DNA of 64,000 nt from Bremia lactucae (GCF_004359215.1 NC_090614.1:1897283-1961282), one strand, 5' to 3'; shown: positions 1 to 11,079, counted from the stretch's first letter. Notes: generated by a model not told the origin, from the sequence alone. A program made the numbers and translations.

Positions 1-14
1 AACCACAGGTTTTA

Positions 15-249
15 TGTATTGGGCACACATCGGTTGGAGAACCGTTGTTGTGGTACATTTACTTTATGGGTAAAATACCCTTTTATCTAATTTAAAATAG
101 TTAGTTACTTAAATCGCATTTATTATGGGTAATAAATGTGGTCGCCTCCAGATATAAATCTGGCGGCCAAAATCTATTATGTTAACTAGCTAGGGTAAGG
201 TTTTTAGATTTAAATAATTAAATAATGTTCAGCTCCCCTTTTGATCTTA
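15..249 (+). repeat. Truncated GyA LTR (plus orientation)
   Basis: Begins TGTATTGGGCACACATCGG and matches, in reverse complement, the GyA LTRs at 3377-3847, 9820-10070 and 34690-35174. The 3' half of the LTR, the primer binding site and the gag start are missing. The junction with gag at 244-249 is the hexamer ATCTTA, which occurs in both the LTR and gag, so a microhomology deletion is likely. Confidence 0.75.
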
Positions 250-945
250 TTCGGGCTTGTGCACGTGGAATTTATTATTTCCCAAGGACCAGAGGTCCTG
301 CATGCAAGGCTTGAAGCCTTCATGCGGTACGAAGCCTCCCTGATCGGTCAGGTACAGGACCATTTAGCGGCATCTATGCCAACCCGGTACATCTCTGAAC
401 CTGACTCAGAGCCAAGGGCTCGCCCTCTAACTGTATATGTGAAGACATTTGAGGGAAAAGAGGGTGAAAATCTCCCTTTTTGGATTAAGCAGATGGAATT
501 GTCCATTGATTCCGCCTTGTGTTTAACAGAACGGCAAAAGGTGGCTATGGCCATTTCCAAACTTGGAGATAGAGCCATGGAATGGCACTATCCTGCAGCG
601 CGTCCATAAATGACGCTTTTCCCTCATATGATTCGCTGAAACAGCAAATGACGAGCATGTTTGCACCGCCTGATCAGGCTTTTCGCATGCGAGCACGGCT
701 CCTAGTGACTCGACTGGGTAAAAGAACCTTAGGAGACTTTGTCCAGGAGTTGAGAACTCTCATTGCATCTATACATCAAGACCCGGTGCAAGAAGAAATT
801 GTAGTGACCATTTTTATGGGGGGTTTCAATGAGGGCGTTGCCCGGACGGAATTGTTCCGATCTCATCCGGCTACGTTCGAAGAGGCAGTTGCCATAGCGC
901 TACGCTCCGAGTTTGACTTTAAGTCTGCTCGCGTTAGCACGCCTA
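250..945 (+). pseudogene. gag: Gag fragment of Ty3/gypsy family GyA
   Basis: Capsid-type Gag (retrotransposon gag fold) of a Ty3/gypsy element. The frame opening at 241 carries the N-terminal part ([16 protein letters not shown]). A frameshift near 580-590 moves the rest ([37 protein letters not shown]) into the frame that runs to 1034. The same protein is found on the minus strand at 33571-34629. Homology stops near 945 after SARVSTP, where an oppositely oriented gag of another family begins. No zinc knuckle remains. It is a dead fragment; Gag would form the cytoplasmic particle that packages element RNA. Confidence 0.8.
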
Positions 946-1854
946 CAACGTCTGCATTGCCCAACTCCATGGGAGTGGCGTCTGACCTCTCGGCCGACGG
1001 CTTATACCAAGCTGTCGCCGAGGCACTGTTGTAGGATTGTTCCTTAACTGAGGCAATTTGGATTGCCTCTTTCATCGTCGACGGCTCTTTTCTGAAAAGG
1101 GCCTGTCGCGATGGGCCATGCCGTAGTCCGTTCATAAACGTGGGCACCTTAATGTGCTCCGGAATCGGACCTACGGTTATGGATGCGGACAGCGAGCGCA
1201 TCTCTTGCACATACTCTTGCAGAGATCGCTTCGCCTGTCGCGCCCCAAAGAAGCGCGCCTGAAGCAACACTTCGTTGTTCGGCGGCTGGTACATGGCGCG
1301 AATCTTATCCTTAAAGATCGCCCATGAGGGGAACGCTTTTCTGTCCGCCATAAGCGCCGAGTAAGCCCACTCTGAGGCCTTACCAAGCAGGTGCGACATG
1401 GCGTACAACACCATCCGGCTGTCGTCCTCGATGAGCTGCGCGACACCACATTGCTCCACAGCTTAAAGCCAGTGGACAATCGTGTGCGCTGCAGTTCCAA
1501 TGAACATGGGCGGGTCCATCGGAATGGGCCTCGGCTGATGCGGCCCGGGCAGAGAGCATCTCAACAGCCCTGTTAAGAGCCTCGCTCCGAGCCTGCTCAT
1601 GCCTCAGCTCATCCTGAGTCCTGAGTCTGAGTGACGGACTCCGCCGCAGCATGGCTCTGTGCCTCGGACGCGGCCCTCCGCTGTCCGAGCACAAATGCCT
1701 CAAACTGCTCCAACTGAGCAACATGTTGCTCAGGAGGACTACCCAGGAGCCTGGCCAGGGCTTGTTCACCAAGTCCCTGCGCCATTAGCCCTGCCATCTC
1801 CCGATGATGTTCGGAGAGGTGGGGGAAATGAGCCCAATCAATATTGAGGCTCAT
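945..1854 (-). pseudogene. gag: Gag of Ty3/gypsy family GyD (GyD1)
   Basis: Minus-strand Gag. The N-terminus MSLNIDWAHFPHLSEHH starts at 1854 and is followed by a Gln/Ala-rich region (EQHVAQLEQFEAFV). A frameshift near 1450-1600 leads into the capsid block (KASEWAYSALMADRKAFPSW, LQEYVQEMRSLSASI, FMNGLRHGPSRQALF) that reads to about 945. The start at 1854 is preferred to the upstream ATG at 1899 because it lies just downstream of the primer-binding-site-like sequence at 1901-1909 and is also found in GyD2 (15117). The zinc knuckle and everything downstream are lost where the plus-strand GyA gag begins. Gag packages element RNA; this copy is truncated. Confidence 0.8.
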
Positions 1855-1900
1855 CCTCACGAACACACGCAGAGATGCGGGTCGTGAGAAGGATCTCAAG

Positions 1901-2130
1901 TGCTACCAAGTGTAGACGGGCACATTGTAATGCGGCCACGCTTTACTTAGACACACACCCTAGCACAGCGAGGAAGCGGTATAAGCAGCTTCTCTTGCGT
2001 ACAGTGAGGAAGTTGAGGTGGGGCGCGTTAGCGACCTCACCCAACTGATCATCTCGCCGCTATTTAGAAATACCCTAACCCATCCCGGTTCAACCGTAAT
2101 CGCTCCGCGGATTGAGTGGTTGGGGCAAGG
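1901..2130 (-). repeat. GyD1 5' LTR (partial) with primer binding site
   Basis: Read on the minus strand the LTR ends CCCGTCTACA (1911) and is followed by TTGGTAGCAC, a primer binding site like those of GyA and GyG. It aligns with the GyD LTRs at 15171-15515 and at 37140-37543 (shared blocks such as GGTGAGGTCGCT and GTGTGTG-TAAGTA-AGCGTG). The far edge is not visible; homology fades near 2130. Confidence 0.6.
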
Positions 2131-3376
2131 CCCATTTATTTGATGATCATATTTAGCAGAATAGGCTTGAAGAACCAGTCACTGCTGTACAAAGTTTGAG
2201 TTGCCTAACGAAACATGGGCTGCCTTTTTTGTGGTATAGACAGCCTATGTTATGTCAGGCGGATTAATAATCCCACGGGCTTGCTCAAAGAATTGGAATA
2301 TGGCGACTCTTTTGTTTTGTCGTAATTTAGATCAACCGTTTTTTTGGCGGGACAAGCTCAGCATCAATCATGACCGTACCATGGAGGATTATAGAGAACT
2401 CAGATACGTTGTCGTCCAGGTGTCTTGTAGAAAGCCGCTTTCTAGGCTCCACCAGCGCCGTATTCATATCCTGCGACCGAACTAACCGAGACGGATGTCC
2501 CGAAGATACCACATCCACCTAAAGATCAGGCGTCGGACAGGCTCATTTTTAGTAAGAGATACGCCCACTAAAAGCAATCCGTCCGGTGGCGCAGGATCCC
2601 GAGAAGGCTACACTAAACTTACACTCTCCAGAAAATGTATCTGGTCGAATACAGAGCTGCGATTCGCGCGGACAGTCTCTATCTCAGGACGCTGGGAGCG
2701 CTGTTTCCCAACCTTTGGCTCAGGCAGCTTGCAATCCGGCGCTGGTCGCTCCCCTGGGATTGGGTTCGCCAATCCATGCATATTGCGTGCTAGGCGAAAA
2801 AGTTCCTGGATCAAGCCTAACATCGCGGAGTTGCACATGTGCTAAAGTACTCTCAAACCTGACAGCTGTTGGGGTTAAGCGGGGCTGTAAATTGAAAAGT
2901 GGAGGTATTGTTAAATACTAGCATGGCGGCTAGCAAACCTTCGAAATCGAACCGAAGCTCCGCTAAAAGCGTGCGCCGCTCGCTTCATTATCATACGTGA
3001 GAAAAATCATCTCTCCTGAAACGCTAGAGTCTGAGCCAGGGCAGTCTACAGCTGCTAAGACCCGTGTTATGATAGGACTTACGCCAGAATTCTCATTTTT
3101 CTCTTCTTATCGTGGAAACGAGCCAAGAGCTGTCGGGCAAATTTGTCTTTGATTATGAAGGTATTTAAAGGCGGATCTAGCAAGAAATCTTCAAGCGTTT
3201 ATCTTCCTCTAAATGAGTTATAATTGCGGATTTTACTAACTCGAAAAGCTATACCCCAAGCTCGCCTCGTTGCGCGATACGATTGGTCTTTAAGAGTCCG
3301 TGTCTTAGGCTGATGATGATCGTGACCAATATCGAAACTAACCACAGATTAAGTGATTAGGCTATCGCACTGCAAA
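2131..3376. other. No recognisable gene
   Basis: About 1.25 kb between the GyD1 LTR and the GyA1 3' LTR. Short open frames occur on both strands (for example 2495-2845 plus, 116 codons), but none has a composition or motif that I can tie to a family. Probably old degraded element sequence. Confidence 0.4.
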
Positions 3377-3847
3377 TGTTGCGGAGCTACCTCGCTCCCG
3401 AAGTCAGAGGAAGACTTTAGACTCAAAGAGTCTCTTAGCTCTATAGAACTAATTAGTTTAACAGCTGAGTAACTACTGAAGCTTAATGAATCCTATTTCA
3501 AAGAATTTGAGGGCTCGTTGAACCAAGTGGCACCTAATGCCCAAGAGTATATACCTTCGAAAGGCTTCTATCTCTTACAGATCAATGGGCAAGCCTTAGG
3601 AAGGCACTAAACGCTTTAAGATCAAAAAGGAAACTGCACTTTATTTAATTATTTAAGCTAAAACCTTTCCCTAGCTAATTTAAAAATAGAATTTACCGGC
3701 AAATTTATATCTGGCGGCGACCACATTTGCTACCCATAATCGATGTGATTGTAGTATTATTTATTTTATATTATGATAAAAGGTTTTTTACCCTTAAAGT
3801 AAATGTATCACGCCAACGGTCCTCCAACCGATGGGTGCCCCATTACA
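3377..3847 (-). repeat. GyA1 3' LTR
   Basis: On the minus strand it starts TGTAATGGGGCACCCATCGG (3847) and ends CTCCGCAACA (3377), 471 bp. It is preceded by a purine-rich tract (GATGGGGGAGGT, just right of 3847), the expected plus-strand primer. It aligns end to end with the GyA2 LTR. Confidence 0.85.
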
Positions 3848-4013
3848 ACCTCCCCCATCAGACTGCTGACACCGAGTGACAACATTCGCTTCATCCTCTT
3901 TGTGGTTGAAGCCGAAACAGCTAACCGTTCGGTTGTGTTTTCCTTTCCTTTGTCTCATGACAATCAAGCATAAGTGACGGATTTTCAGCACCTCTCTCGA
4001 CTGTGGAGGAATA

Positions 4014-5340
4014 ATGGGCTTTGAAAGTCACTCTCTATCAGAGGATGAGGAGAAAGAGCGTCGCTCTTACACGCCTTCTCCTCCGGATGAACGTCGGCGG
4101 GCCCCCAATCCGATCCCAGATCGTGGTGCCACTGATGTCTCAACTGCATTAAGCAGGACACAGACCCTGAGTCCAATATTATTACGAATTCGCTCGATGA
4201 AGAGCAAGAGCAGATGCTCCTCATAGATGTAAGAGCTCGTCGTCGAGCTGCCGAAATAGCAAAAGCTAAAGCTCATAGTGAATGTAGCTTCATTCCGCTA
4301 AGTGCGGACGAGCGTCTCGAAAAGATAGCTGGTCACAGCTTGGCTATCTGGACCTCCGATCCTGCGGCGAATTCGCCGGAAGAGATCGCTGCCTGCGATG
4401 CTCTTCATGAGCAATGCCTTACGCAAAAGGTAATGACGCGAAGCTGGATTTTTTTATTAAATCTAAATTTTCCAAATTTATATATTTTAACAATTTATTT
4501 TGAACCTTGCCAGTATCTGACGCGCTTACGTGATCAAGCCCGTGGGGCTCGGTGACCTCCATTATGGAAATTCCGATCGTTTTGTTTCTAAACGAAACAA
4601 GGAGTGAAAACGAAGTCTCATTTGAGAACGGGGTCCACCGGGCCCACCGACTTCGTAATATTTGGAATATCAAAAAGTCTGCGGATAGAGGTGATGTTCG
4701 TTTGGAACGGGAGCTTCGCTACGATTTTGCTAAGCTTAATGCCAAAGGCCAGTTACGTTCGGCATTAATGCCACAAAACGAAGAAAGGCCTAGCCAATAT
4801 TTCAGTGCTTTGGTTGACCGTACAATCATGGATCGAAGCCGCACTGAGGCTTTAGATCCACCTAATCCCACATTTAGTGGTGGAAAGCGTCGTTTGACGC
4901 AAGTTGACCTGAGCTTGGCGCTCAAGAACGTCAACGGCGTACGGGCAATCTTGCCGAAGGGGTACCTCGAACTCCCAAGAGTTTTCAGAAGAGGGGTACC
5001 CTAGCCACTTCACCAGATACTGGTATTGACCCGACGATGTCGCTTTAAAAAGTTTCTCTTTATGAAACTGAAGGTTCCCGTGCGCATCAAGCAGCGCGGG
5101 AGGGGGCCGAAATATCGGCGGAAGCATCTAATGCTCTACGGCACGAGATTCAACTTCATCGTGAGGTCCTTGCTCGAAATGATAGCTCTTTTGTGGCGGT
5201 TCGGGACCGTCTTTCGACGCTAAAGCGTCAGCAGCCTCGTTTAGATGGCCAGCTAGACATCCTGGGGAGGATACAGCAATCTGCGGCACGACCGCCTGTC
5301 TCGGCGCAAGTGCCGTGGGAAGGGTCCCGATATGGCTTAA
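4014..5340 (+). pseudogene. GyA1 aORF: accessory gene antisense to pol
   Basis: A plus-strand gene inside a minus-strand element, between the 3' LTR and pol. It starts MGFESHSLSEDEEKERR (4014) with a Ser/Glu-rich acidic region. A frameshift near 4205-4220 leads to an Arg/Ala/Lys helix (RARRRAAEIAKAKA) and a block ending PEEIAACDALHEQCLTQK at 4429. An 84-bp GT-AG segment follows (4430-4513), then YLTRLRDQ, a 1-bp deletion near 4551, and IPIVLFLNETRSENEVSFEN up to about 5004. The last part, antisense to the chromodomain and integrase tail, is a likely coiled coil ending near 5340. The same protein order is present in GyA2 (28575-29568) and GyA5 (11080-12110). I recognise no known family. Coding status is inferred from conservation; this copy is broken. 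Confidence 0.6.
4430..4513 (+). other. Probable spliceosomal intron in the GyA1 aORF
   Basis: 84 bp, starting GTAATG and ending TTGCCAG, AT-rich, with a CTAAA-type branch sequence near 4459. Removing it joins codon AAG (4427-4429) in frame to TAT (4514), giving a junction continuous with the aORF of GyA2. In GyA2 only 18 bp (GTAATG...CCAG) remain at this place. Length and borders fit oomycete introns. An A-rich insertion unrelated to splicing is the alternative. Confidence 0.55.
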
Positions 5341-6540
5341 GCAAACCAACGTAGATCACTGGGTGTGTACGCAGCTTGCTACGAAGGTTAAGCGTTTAAG
5401 CTAGGCCTTTCTTGGCCACGACCGTAAAAAAAGGTCCAATAAAGCGCGGGTGCAATTTGGTTTTGAAGACCGCTAAACGATGTTATTAGGTAGATTTTTA
5501 GTGCTTAATAAAACTCAATCTTCGACCATATAAGAATTAATATAGCTTCTGCCTTTGGCATCTGCGTGTTCTGTTTGTTTGTCTTGGCTATCAGTCATCT
5601 TATCCTTTACATGTCTTAAGACACTAAATCGCGTCGCGAGAAACTCGGTTAGTTGTTTCCGAATGGTAACAGGGCTGATATCAGCAAGCCTATCGGATGA
5701 ACCCCCCCCCAAGCCCTGAGCCACGCAGTGTAATCTACAACAAAAGGTGAGACCGTTGACATTGAACGAAGTATAGCCTGTAGAGGCATGTGCAGCGTTA
5801 CTTTGCGCAAGCTCCACCACTGGCAGCGTTGGTGGAGCTTTCGCAAAGAGCTCCAGGGCTTTGGTGTCAGAGCACACACACTGTGTAGTACGTCTTCAAT
5901 GACGCGATTGACACGTTGAGTTTGACCATCGATCTGCGCATGGTTCGCAGTAGACATATCTAATCTGCTGCCAAGCGCTCGAAAAATTGGTTTTCAGAAT
6001 TTACCCGTGAAACGGGGGTCCCGATCAGAGACAATTGCCACTGGCAAACCATGTAATCGAAACGCGCGATCAATGAACAGCCTTGCTGTACCTTCAGCAT
6101 CAATGGAATCTGGCACAGCCGCTAAGTGCTCCATCTTGCTCAATCGGTCAACAAAGACCACAATGCCGGAGTTACCGGTCGAATCCTTCGGTAGACCGGA
6201 AAAAAAATCCATACTAACAGAATCCCAACATCCGATGGGTACGCCAGTGGCGCAGCAGCATGTGCCGAGGGCTGAACCTGTTGGCAAGTTTCGCATGTGG
6301 GAACGCATGTGCTGACCCATTTGTAGAGTTTGGGCTACCAATAAATCTGAATTACAGAGCCAAAGGTCTTGACTCTACCGAGATGACCACCAAGGATAGT
6401 ATCCTGTGCCTCATAGAGAATTCGCCCTGAAATTCTCATCATGAGGCAAAACAACGAGGCGCGGAGGATTCGTCGCGTCCGTGCAATAAACCAACAGGTT
6501 CTTATCGATTGAAAATCGATGTAATTTTGCATGAACGCGC
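4852..6540 (-). pseudogene. pol: GyA1 integrase with C-terminal chromodomain
   Basis: Integrase inserts the cDNA into chromosomes; the chromodomain is thought to steer it to modified histones. From right to left: an HHCC-like start with GGHLGRVKTF (about 6380, first His replaced by Gln in YEAQD), SMDFFSGLP holding the first catalytic Asp (about 6215), VSDRDPRFTGKF with the second (about 6010), DGQTQRVNRVIED with the Glu (about 5920), a GPF-type C-terminus near 5450, and a chromodomain YLVKWLGYPSSENSWE (about 5025-4975) followed by PLRQDCPYAVDVLE. Stops and frameshifts separate these blocks. The stretch between the GPF region and the chromodomain overlaps the antisense aORF. Confidence 0.85.
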
Positions 6541-6599
6541 CTAAAGTTTGAAACCCGATTCAGAGTTCTTTAAAGCTCGTAGCAGAGCTACACACTGTT

Positions 6600-7750
6600 C
6601 ATACTTGCCGTAAGCCGAACGGATTGATTCAGTAATAGGCGACATAATAGTCCTCAAATGAGAGAGCTCAAAATTCGGCCTGCGGGATAACGCATCGGCA
6701 AATGCATATTAATTGCCAGGCTTATACTTCACCTCGAAGTTGTATTCGGCGAAAAAGGATAGCCATCGAGCCATTCTCTGAGAGAGATGGAGCGACTTAG
6801 TCGCCGTGCGTAAAGGCACGTGATCTGTATAAATCTTAAACGGCTTAGAGCCGTGCAGATGGACTCTGAATTTGACGAGAGCATACTTCATAGCAAGCAA
6901 CTCTTTGTCATGAAATAGGGAGTTCTTTTCCAAAGTTTTTAGCTGTTTAGACTCGAATGCAATAATACTTTCACGCCCATCAACATCTGTTTGTAACAGA
7001 GCATCGTCAATGGTAAAATCCGAAGCGTCACAGACGACACTGATCGGCCAATTTGGATTTGGCAGTCCCAGAATCGGGGCATGGATAAGACTATCCTTAA
7101 CTGCTTGAAAGCATTATGCTCTGTGCTAATCCAGTACCATTCTGTATTCTTTTTAATGAGATAAGATAATGGCCTGGCCACATCAGCATAACTTTCGCTA
7201 TATTTGTGTAAATAATTGGCGAGACCCAACCACTTACGCAACTCTTTTTGGTTTTTAGGAAGCGGCCAATCTACTATGGCTTTTTCTTTGTGGGATCCGC
7301 TCTAAGGCCTCGCTTTCCAATGCTGCATCTATAAAAAGGAATTTCGTTGCGCCAAAAATGAATTTAGATGCATTAGTATGCAATTTGTTTGTGCGCATGC
7401 ACTCGAGCACTGCTCGCAAATGGTCAAAATGGTTTTCCACATCCGACCGACTCTGCTCCGCACGACTATGGACAAAAATGTCATCGAAATAAGTCTATGC
7501 ATAACCTCGATGAGGGCGAAAGAGTTGCGTCACTAGACATTTAAATATTGCCGGGGCGTTGGAAAGCCTTTGTGGTATAACCAGCCACTCCCATAACATG
7601 CCGCTTGGGGTGCTAACCGCTGTTAGCGGGATATCACTAGCTCGCGCATGAGCAATTGGTAGTAACCATTGACTAAGTCCAATGCACTGTACATTGTACA
7701 TCCCACAATATTGTTCTAAAGAACATCCTTTCTAGGAAATTGGGATTTGT
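6600..7750 (-). pseudogene. pol: GyA1 reverse transcriptase and RNase H
   Basis: The fingers/palm part reads DIPLTAVSTPSGMLWEWL and RPHRGYA, then a TAG stop and TYFDDIFVHS with the catalytic YxDD-type motif (about 7495). GyA2 has CAG at this stop, so one transition broke the frame. The connection and RNase H parts follow (WLGLANYLHKYSESYADVAR, SLFHDKELLAMKYALVKFRV, YTDHVPLRTATKS, RMARWLSFFAEYNFEVKYKP) down to about 6700. RT copies element RNA into DNA and RNase H removes the template. Several frames are needed to read it. Confidence 0.85.
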
Positions 7751-9160
7751 GCTGGTATAGTGACAGCATCAAGGTTATTATAAGCATTTACAATGCGCCA
7801 TTTACCATTGGCTTTTTGACACAAAACGTCGGTGTCGAATGAGGAGATTTGCTCTCTCGTACCATTACAGCCTCGTGCTTAGCACAAAGAATTTGTCAAA
7901 GACGTCACACTACTTCCTTGGTAAAGGCCATTGTCGTGTGACACAGTATTTGGTTTCCGGAACCAAGTCAATTTCATGACGGACACCTCTATCCGGGAAT
8001 AAAAATGGATCCGTAAGATCTCTAAGGATCGATGACCCACTCCGCTCACTTAGTGCAGCTTTTGTATCATCAAGGATAGCTTCGTCCGGAAGTGACGATA
8101 AGTTTAGCTCAATCGTACGTTACATGACCACCATCTCAAAAAAGTCGCCAGCCTTTAAGGCTCGGTCGCACTCATCGATTGACATTTCTTCTGTCTCTAA
8201 AAGAGCATATATGAAGGGATTACCGCAAGGCTAACTTCTCCCTCAATGTTACCGATTACACCATATAAAAGCGTGTGTAATTGCTAACTCGTATCACTTG
8301 TGAGGGTCTTGGAGTAGAGACTGCGCCTCTTGGAGGCCGGAACATTCACGTCTTCGAATTCTTCAGCCTGTATTGGTTCTATACCAGACATGGTGTCTAT
8401 AAGAAATATTCGACATCCGACAAGTAGTTAGGTAACCTTAATTTCTTATTTAGCGAACGTTTACCTGTCGCTTCACGTGCATTAGAAGGGTTTGACCCAA
8501 AGCCCTGGCAAACTGCCAATAGTGTCACTACTGACACTCATTATAATGCCACCTCGGCCGACCACACTCGGTGAACTTAGACATGCCACTCCACGTATCT
8601 CAGAGATATGGCACCCTTGTGGTCCTGGCGAACCACCAATAGTGTCACTACTGAAACTCAGTTTGGTGCCACCTCGGCCGACCACACTCGGTGGACTTAG
8701 ACGTGCCACTTCACGTATCTCAGGGATACTACACCCTTGATGACTCAGCCTTAGGCCAACAATGCTTCCATCATCAGTGCTTCGCTATTACAACGAGTGT
8801 CACTCGACGGGGTACGGGCCGTTTCACTTCCTTCTTTTGAGTTGGGCTCAGAATTAATGTTTTCAACATTAGAGTCTATTAACTCAGAAATTTCAATGCT
8901 TGAAACACTGACAGACTCAGTCAATAATCCGCGCCAGTAGCGCATTTGTTGTCTAGCAAAGGTGGGTTCATGACTCTCCAAAACCATGCTAGAAACATTG
9001 CGCGTGGCGGCTAAGGTCTATCGATCCATGGCTCATTACGTTCATGTCATGCCAGGCCATTCGAAGGATGAAATCATATCTCGAATTCAAATCAAAGACG
9101 AGACAGCGCTCCACACTGTCAAAGTCCAAAGCCTTCAAACCTAAGTTCAACGGAACTTAA
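7751..9160 (-). pseudogene. pol: GyA1 protease C-part and pre-RT spacer
   Basis: Minus-strand sequence between protease and RT. At the right, LDFDSVERCL and a further 40 codons match the C-terminal part of the GyA2 protease (33240-33330). The middle (SHEPTFARQQMRYWRGLL, EISELIDSNVENI) and left parts form the long acidic spacer typical of this family. A direct repeat of about 120 bp (8520-8604 region and 8642-8725 region, each with GGCACCA/CACCTCGGCCGACCACACTCGGTG-like sequence) is present here but occurs once in GyA2 (32735-32825). Highly interrupted. Confidence 0.65.
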
Positions 9161-9164
9161 AAAA

Positions 9165-9819
9165 CTATTGAAGAGGCAGTTGCCATAGCGCTGCGCGCTC
9201 AGTTCGAGTTTAAGTCTGCTCGTGTTAACGCGCCTGTTTACCGTACAAGCTCTTCGAGATCTTGGATACCGTTTAATAGACCGGAACCAATGGATATTAG
9301 CCTCAGTGAGGAAGGAGAAAAAGCACTATAAGCTGTTAAACAGCATTAAAACATCCGCGGATATTATATGTGCGGAAGCACGAAACATTTACGTCCGGTC
9401 TGTCCCCTACGAAATACGCGTAAAGCTCGAAAGAGCACCGATTCCGACCTATACCGACAATTTCGTACGGTGCGGGAATGCGTCGTTACCCAGTAGGTGT
9501 GGGGCGCCCTACTGGGGAAGACCTAGGCTCTGTTGTACTTCTAGGAGGTTAGAGTAAACAGAAACTAACCCCAATTTCCTCGGGGCGTAATGGCACGGGT
9601 CGTGAGTACAAGCCTGGCTTGTAAGTCGCTCAAGCGACTGTTCAGGGCTTTAATTAGCCTGGTCAATTTATATTGACTTACGAGCGTCTTGCAATAATGC
9701 TCGACGACTTTCCCTTAAGAAAAATCAACAATACGTTGAGGCGCTTAAAGCGCATGAAAGTGATATAATCACTGTTCGCTTGGCTACTTTCTTGTAGCAG
9801 GATTGGATCGAAAAAAATC
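9165..9819 (+). pseudogene. Inverted gag-protease segment inside GyA1
   Basis: Plus-strand gag end (EEAVAIALRAQFEFKSARVN at 9170-9230), a zinc-knuckle-like region, then protease remnants (ASCNNARRLSLKKNQQYVEA at 9690-9755, ending VRLAT near 9795). All neighbours of this element are on the minus strand. If the piece is flipped, the protease end VRLAT meets the next protease residues at 9160 and gag meets the 5' LTR. This is what an inversion predicts. The first Asp of the D-S/T-G motif is present, but the motif reads IDLRAS, so the protease would be inactive. Confidence 0.75.
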
Positions 9820-10070
9820 CCTAGGAAGGCACTTAACCCTATAATATCAAAAGAAGAATTGCACTTTATTTATTTAAATCTAAAAACCTTACCCTAGCTA
9901 ATTAAAAATAGATTTTGGCCGCCAGATTTATATCTGGCGGCGACCACATTTGTTACCCATAATAAATAGGATTTAAGTAACTAACTCTTTTAGAAAAAGA
10001 TAAGGGTATTATTCCCATAAAGTAAATGTATTACAACAACGGTTCTCCAGCCGGCGTGTGCCTTATGACA
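9820..10070 (-). repeat. GyA1 5' LTR, truncated
   Basis: Minus-strand LTR. The outer end is TGTCATAAGGCACACGCCGG (10070) and the inner end breaks at CCTAGGAAGGCAC (9820), about 220 bp short of a full GyA LTR. The missing part, the primer binding site and the gag start were lost together with the inversion next to it. GCAAA follows directly at 10071. Confidence 0.85.
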
Positions 10071-10075
10071 GCAAA

Positions 10076-10525
10076 AGTAGGTAAATAAGTTGAGATACCG
10101 TCTGCGTTATGACCTATTCAACTCGAGCTTTCTTGTGGACCACAGGCGAGGCGAGCTATTCAACATCGAGAGATTCCTTAGAAATGGACCGATGTGTCCT
10201 TACGGTGCGTAAAGGGCACTATAGCGTTTCGTCTGTAGGTCAAGAAATACCTGTACGCATGAATACTATTACGTGTACATCCATGATACTGCCTTGATTA
10301 GATTCGTACAATCGTTTTCTGACTAAACACAGATGCAACCCGTCCGGCGTTTTACATAGGGGCTACTTAAGTCAAATAATGAGCGATGCTTTCTCAGGTT
10401 TAAAAGGAGGACTAATGTTATCGGTTTCCATAAACACACCTGAAAGGAAGTTACAGATAAGCTGCATGACAAAAAGGCCGGTTAATGAAACGAGGTCTTT
10501 ACCTCGATGTTGCGACAGCCCTACC
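10076..10525. other. No recognisable gene
   Basis: 450 bp between GyA1 and the GyA5 LTR. Open frames of 60-90 codons exist (10109-10297 and 10379-10645, plus) but carry no recognisable motif, and the second runs into the GyA5 LTR. Confidence 0.4.
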
Positions 10526-10990
10526 TATAGAGGAGCTACGTCGCTTAAAAAGTCAGAAGAAGACTTTAGACTCAACCAGTCTCTTAGTTGTATTGAACTA
10601 ATAAGTAGAAGTGCTCGAAGAGTCGTACGAGCTCGTAGATCTTGAAGTGTCTGAGCTCAAGGAAATTGCAATCTGTAGAATCAGGTAGCAGCTGGTGCCC
10701 GAGACTATATACCTTATGAAGGCTTACTACTTTCACTGATTGAAGCGCAAGCCTTTGTACGACACGACACGCTGTTTCGGTCGAAAGCAGGACTGAACTT
10801 TTGTGTTTCAAAAAAAAATCTACCGTAATTGCATTCAAAATAAATTTGGTGACCAATTCTCTATCTGGTGGCCACGTGAATTTCTGATAAATGATATTTA
10901 ACAATATTACCTATTTTAAATAGAAAAGATTATTGTGCTCATACTGTAAATTGTACCGCCTTAACGGTTCACCAACCAAAGGGTACCCCA
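10526..10990 (-). repeat. GyA5 3' LTR
   Basis: Diverged GyA LTR in minus orientation. Shared blocks with the GyA1 and GyA2 LTRs include GGAGCTAC, AAGACTTTAGACTCAA-AGTCTCTTAG and ACGGTTCACCAACC. Edges are approximate: CTATAGAGG at the left corresponds to TGTAGCGG, and the right edge is near CCCCAAG. It closely resembles the GyA4 LTR at 50894-51359, so the two may form a GyA subfamily. Confidence 0.65.
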
Positions 10991-11079
10991 AGTGTCGGCA
11001 TTCGTTCTCGATTTCCTCTTTGTGAATGAACTAATACTGTGGTTGTGTTTTCCATACTTCGTCTAATTACATTCAAGCT

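Larger units (their letters stand above)
3372..10075 (-). mobile_element. GyA1: Ty3/gypsy chromodomain element, minus strand, with 5-bp target duplication
   Basis: One insertion bounded by LTRs at 3377-3847 and 9820-10070 and flanked by GCAAA on both sides (3372-3376 and 10071-10075). Reading right to left it holds a truncated 5' LTR, an inverted gag-protease piece, the pre-RT spacer, reverse transcriptase, RNase H, integrase and chromodomain, then a plus-strand aORF and the 3' LTR. The matching duplication shows that the inverted piece is internal to a single insertion. Many stops and frameshifts: non-autonomous. Confidence 0.9.

Noticed and set aside
6007..6315. Plus-strand frame opposite the GyA1 integrase core (also 26835-27137 opposite GyG1)
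   Set aside because: Exact complement of the catalytic core with D1 and D2; a shadow of a conserved domain.
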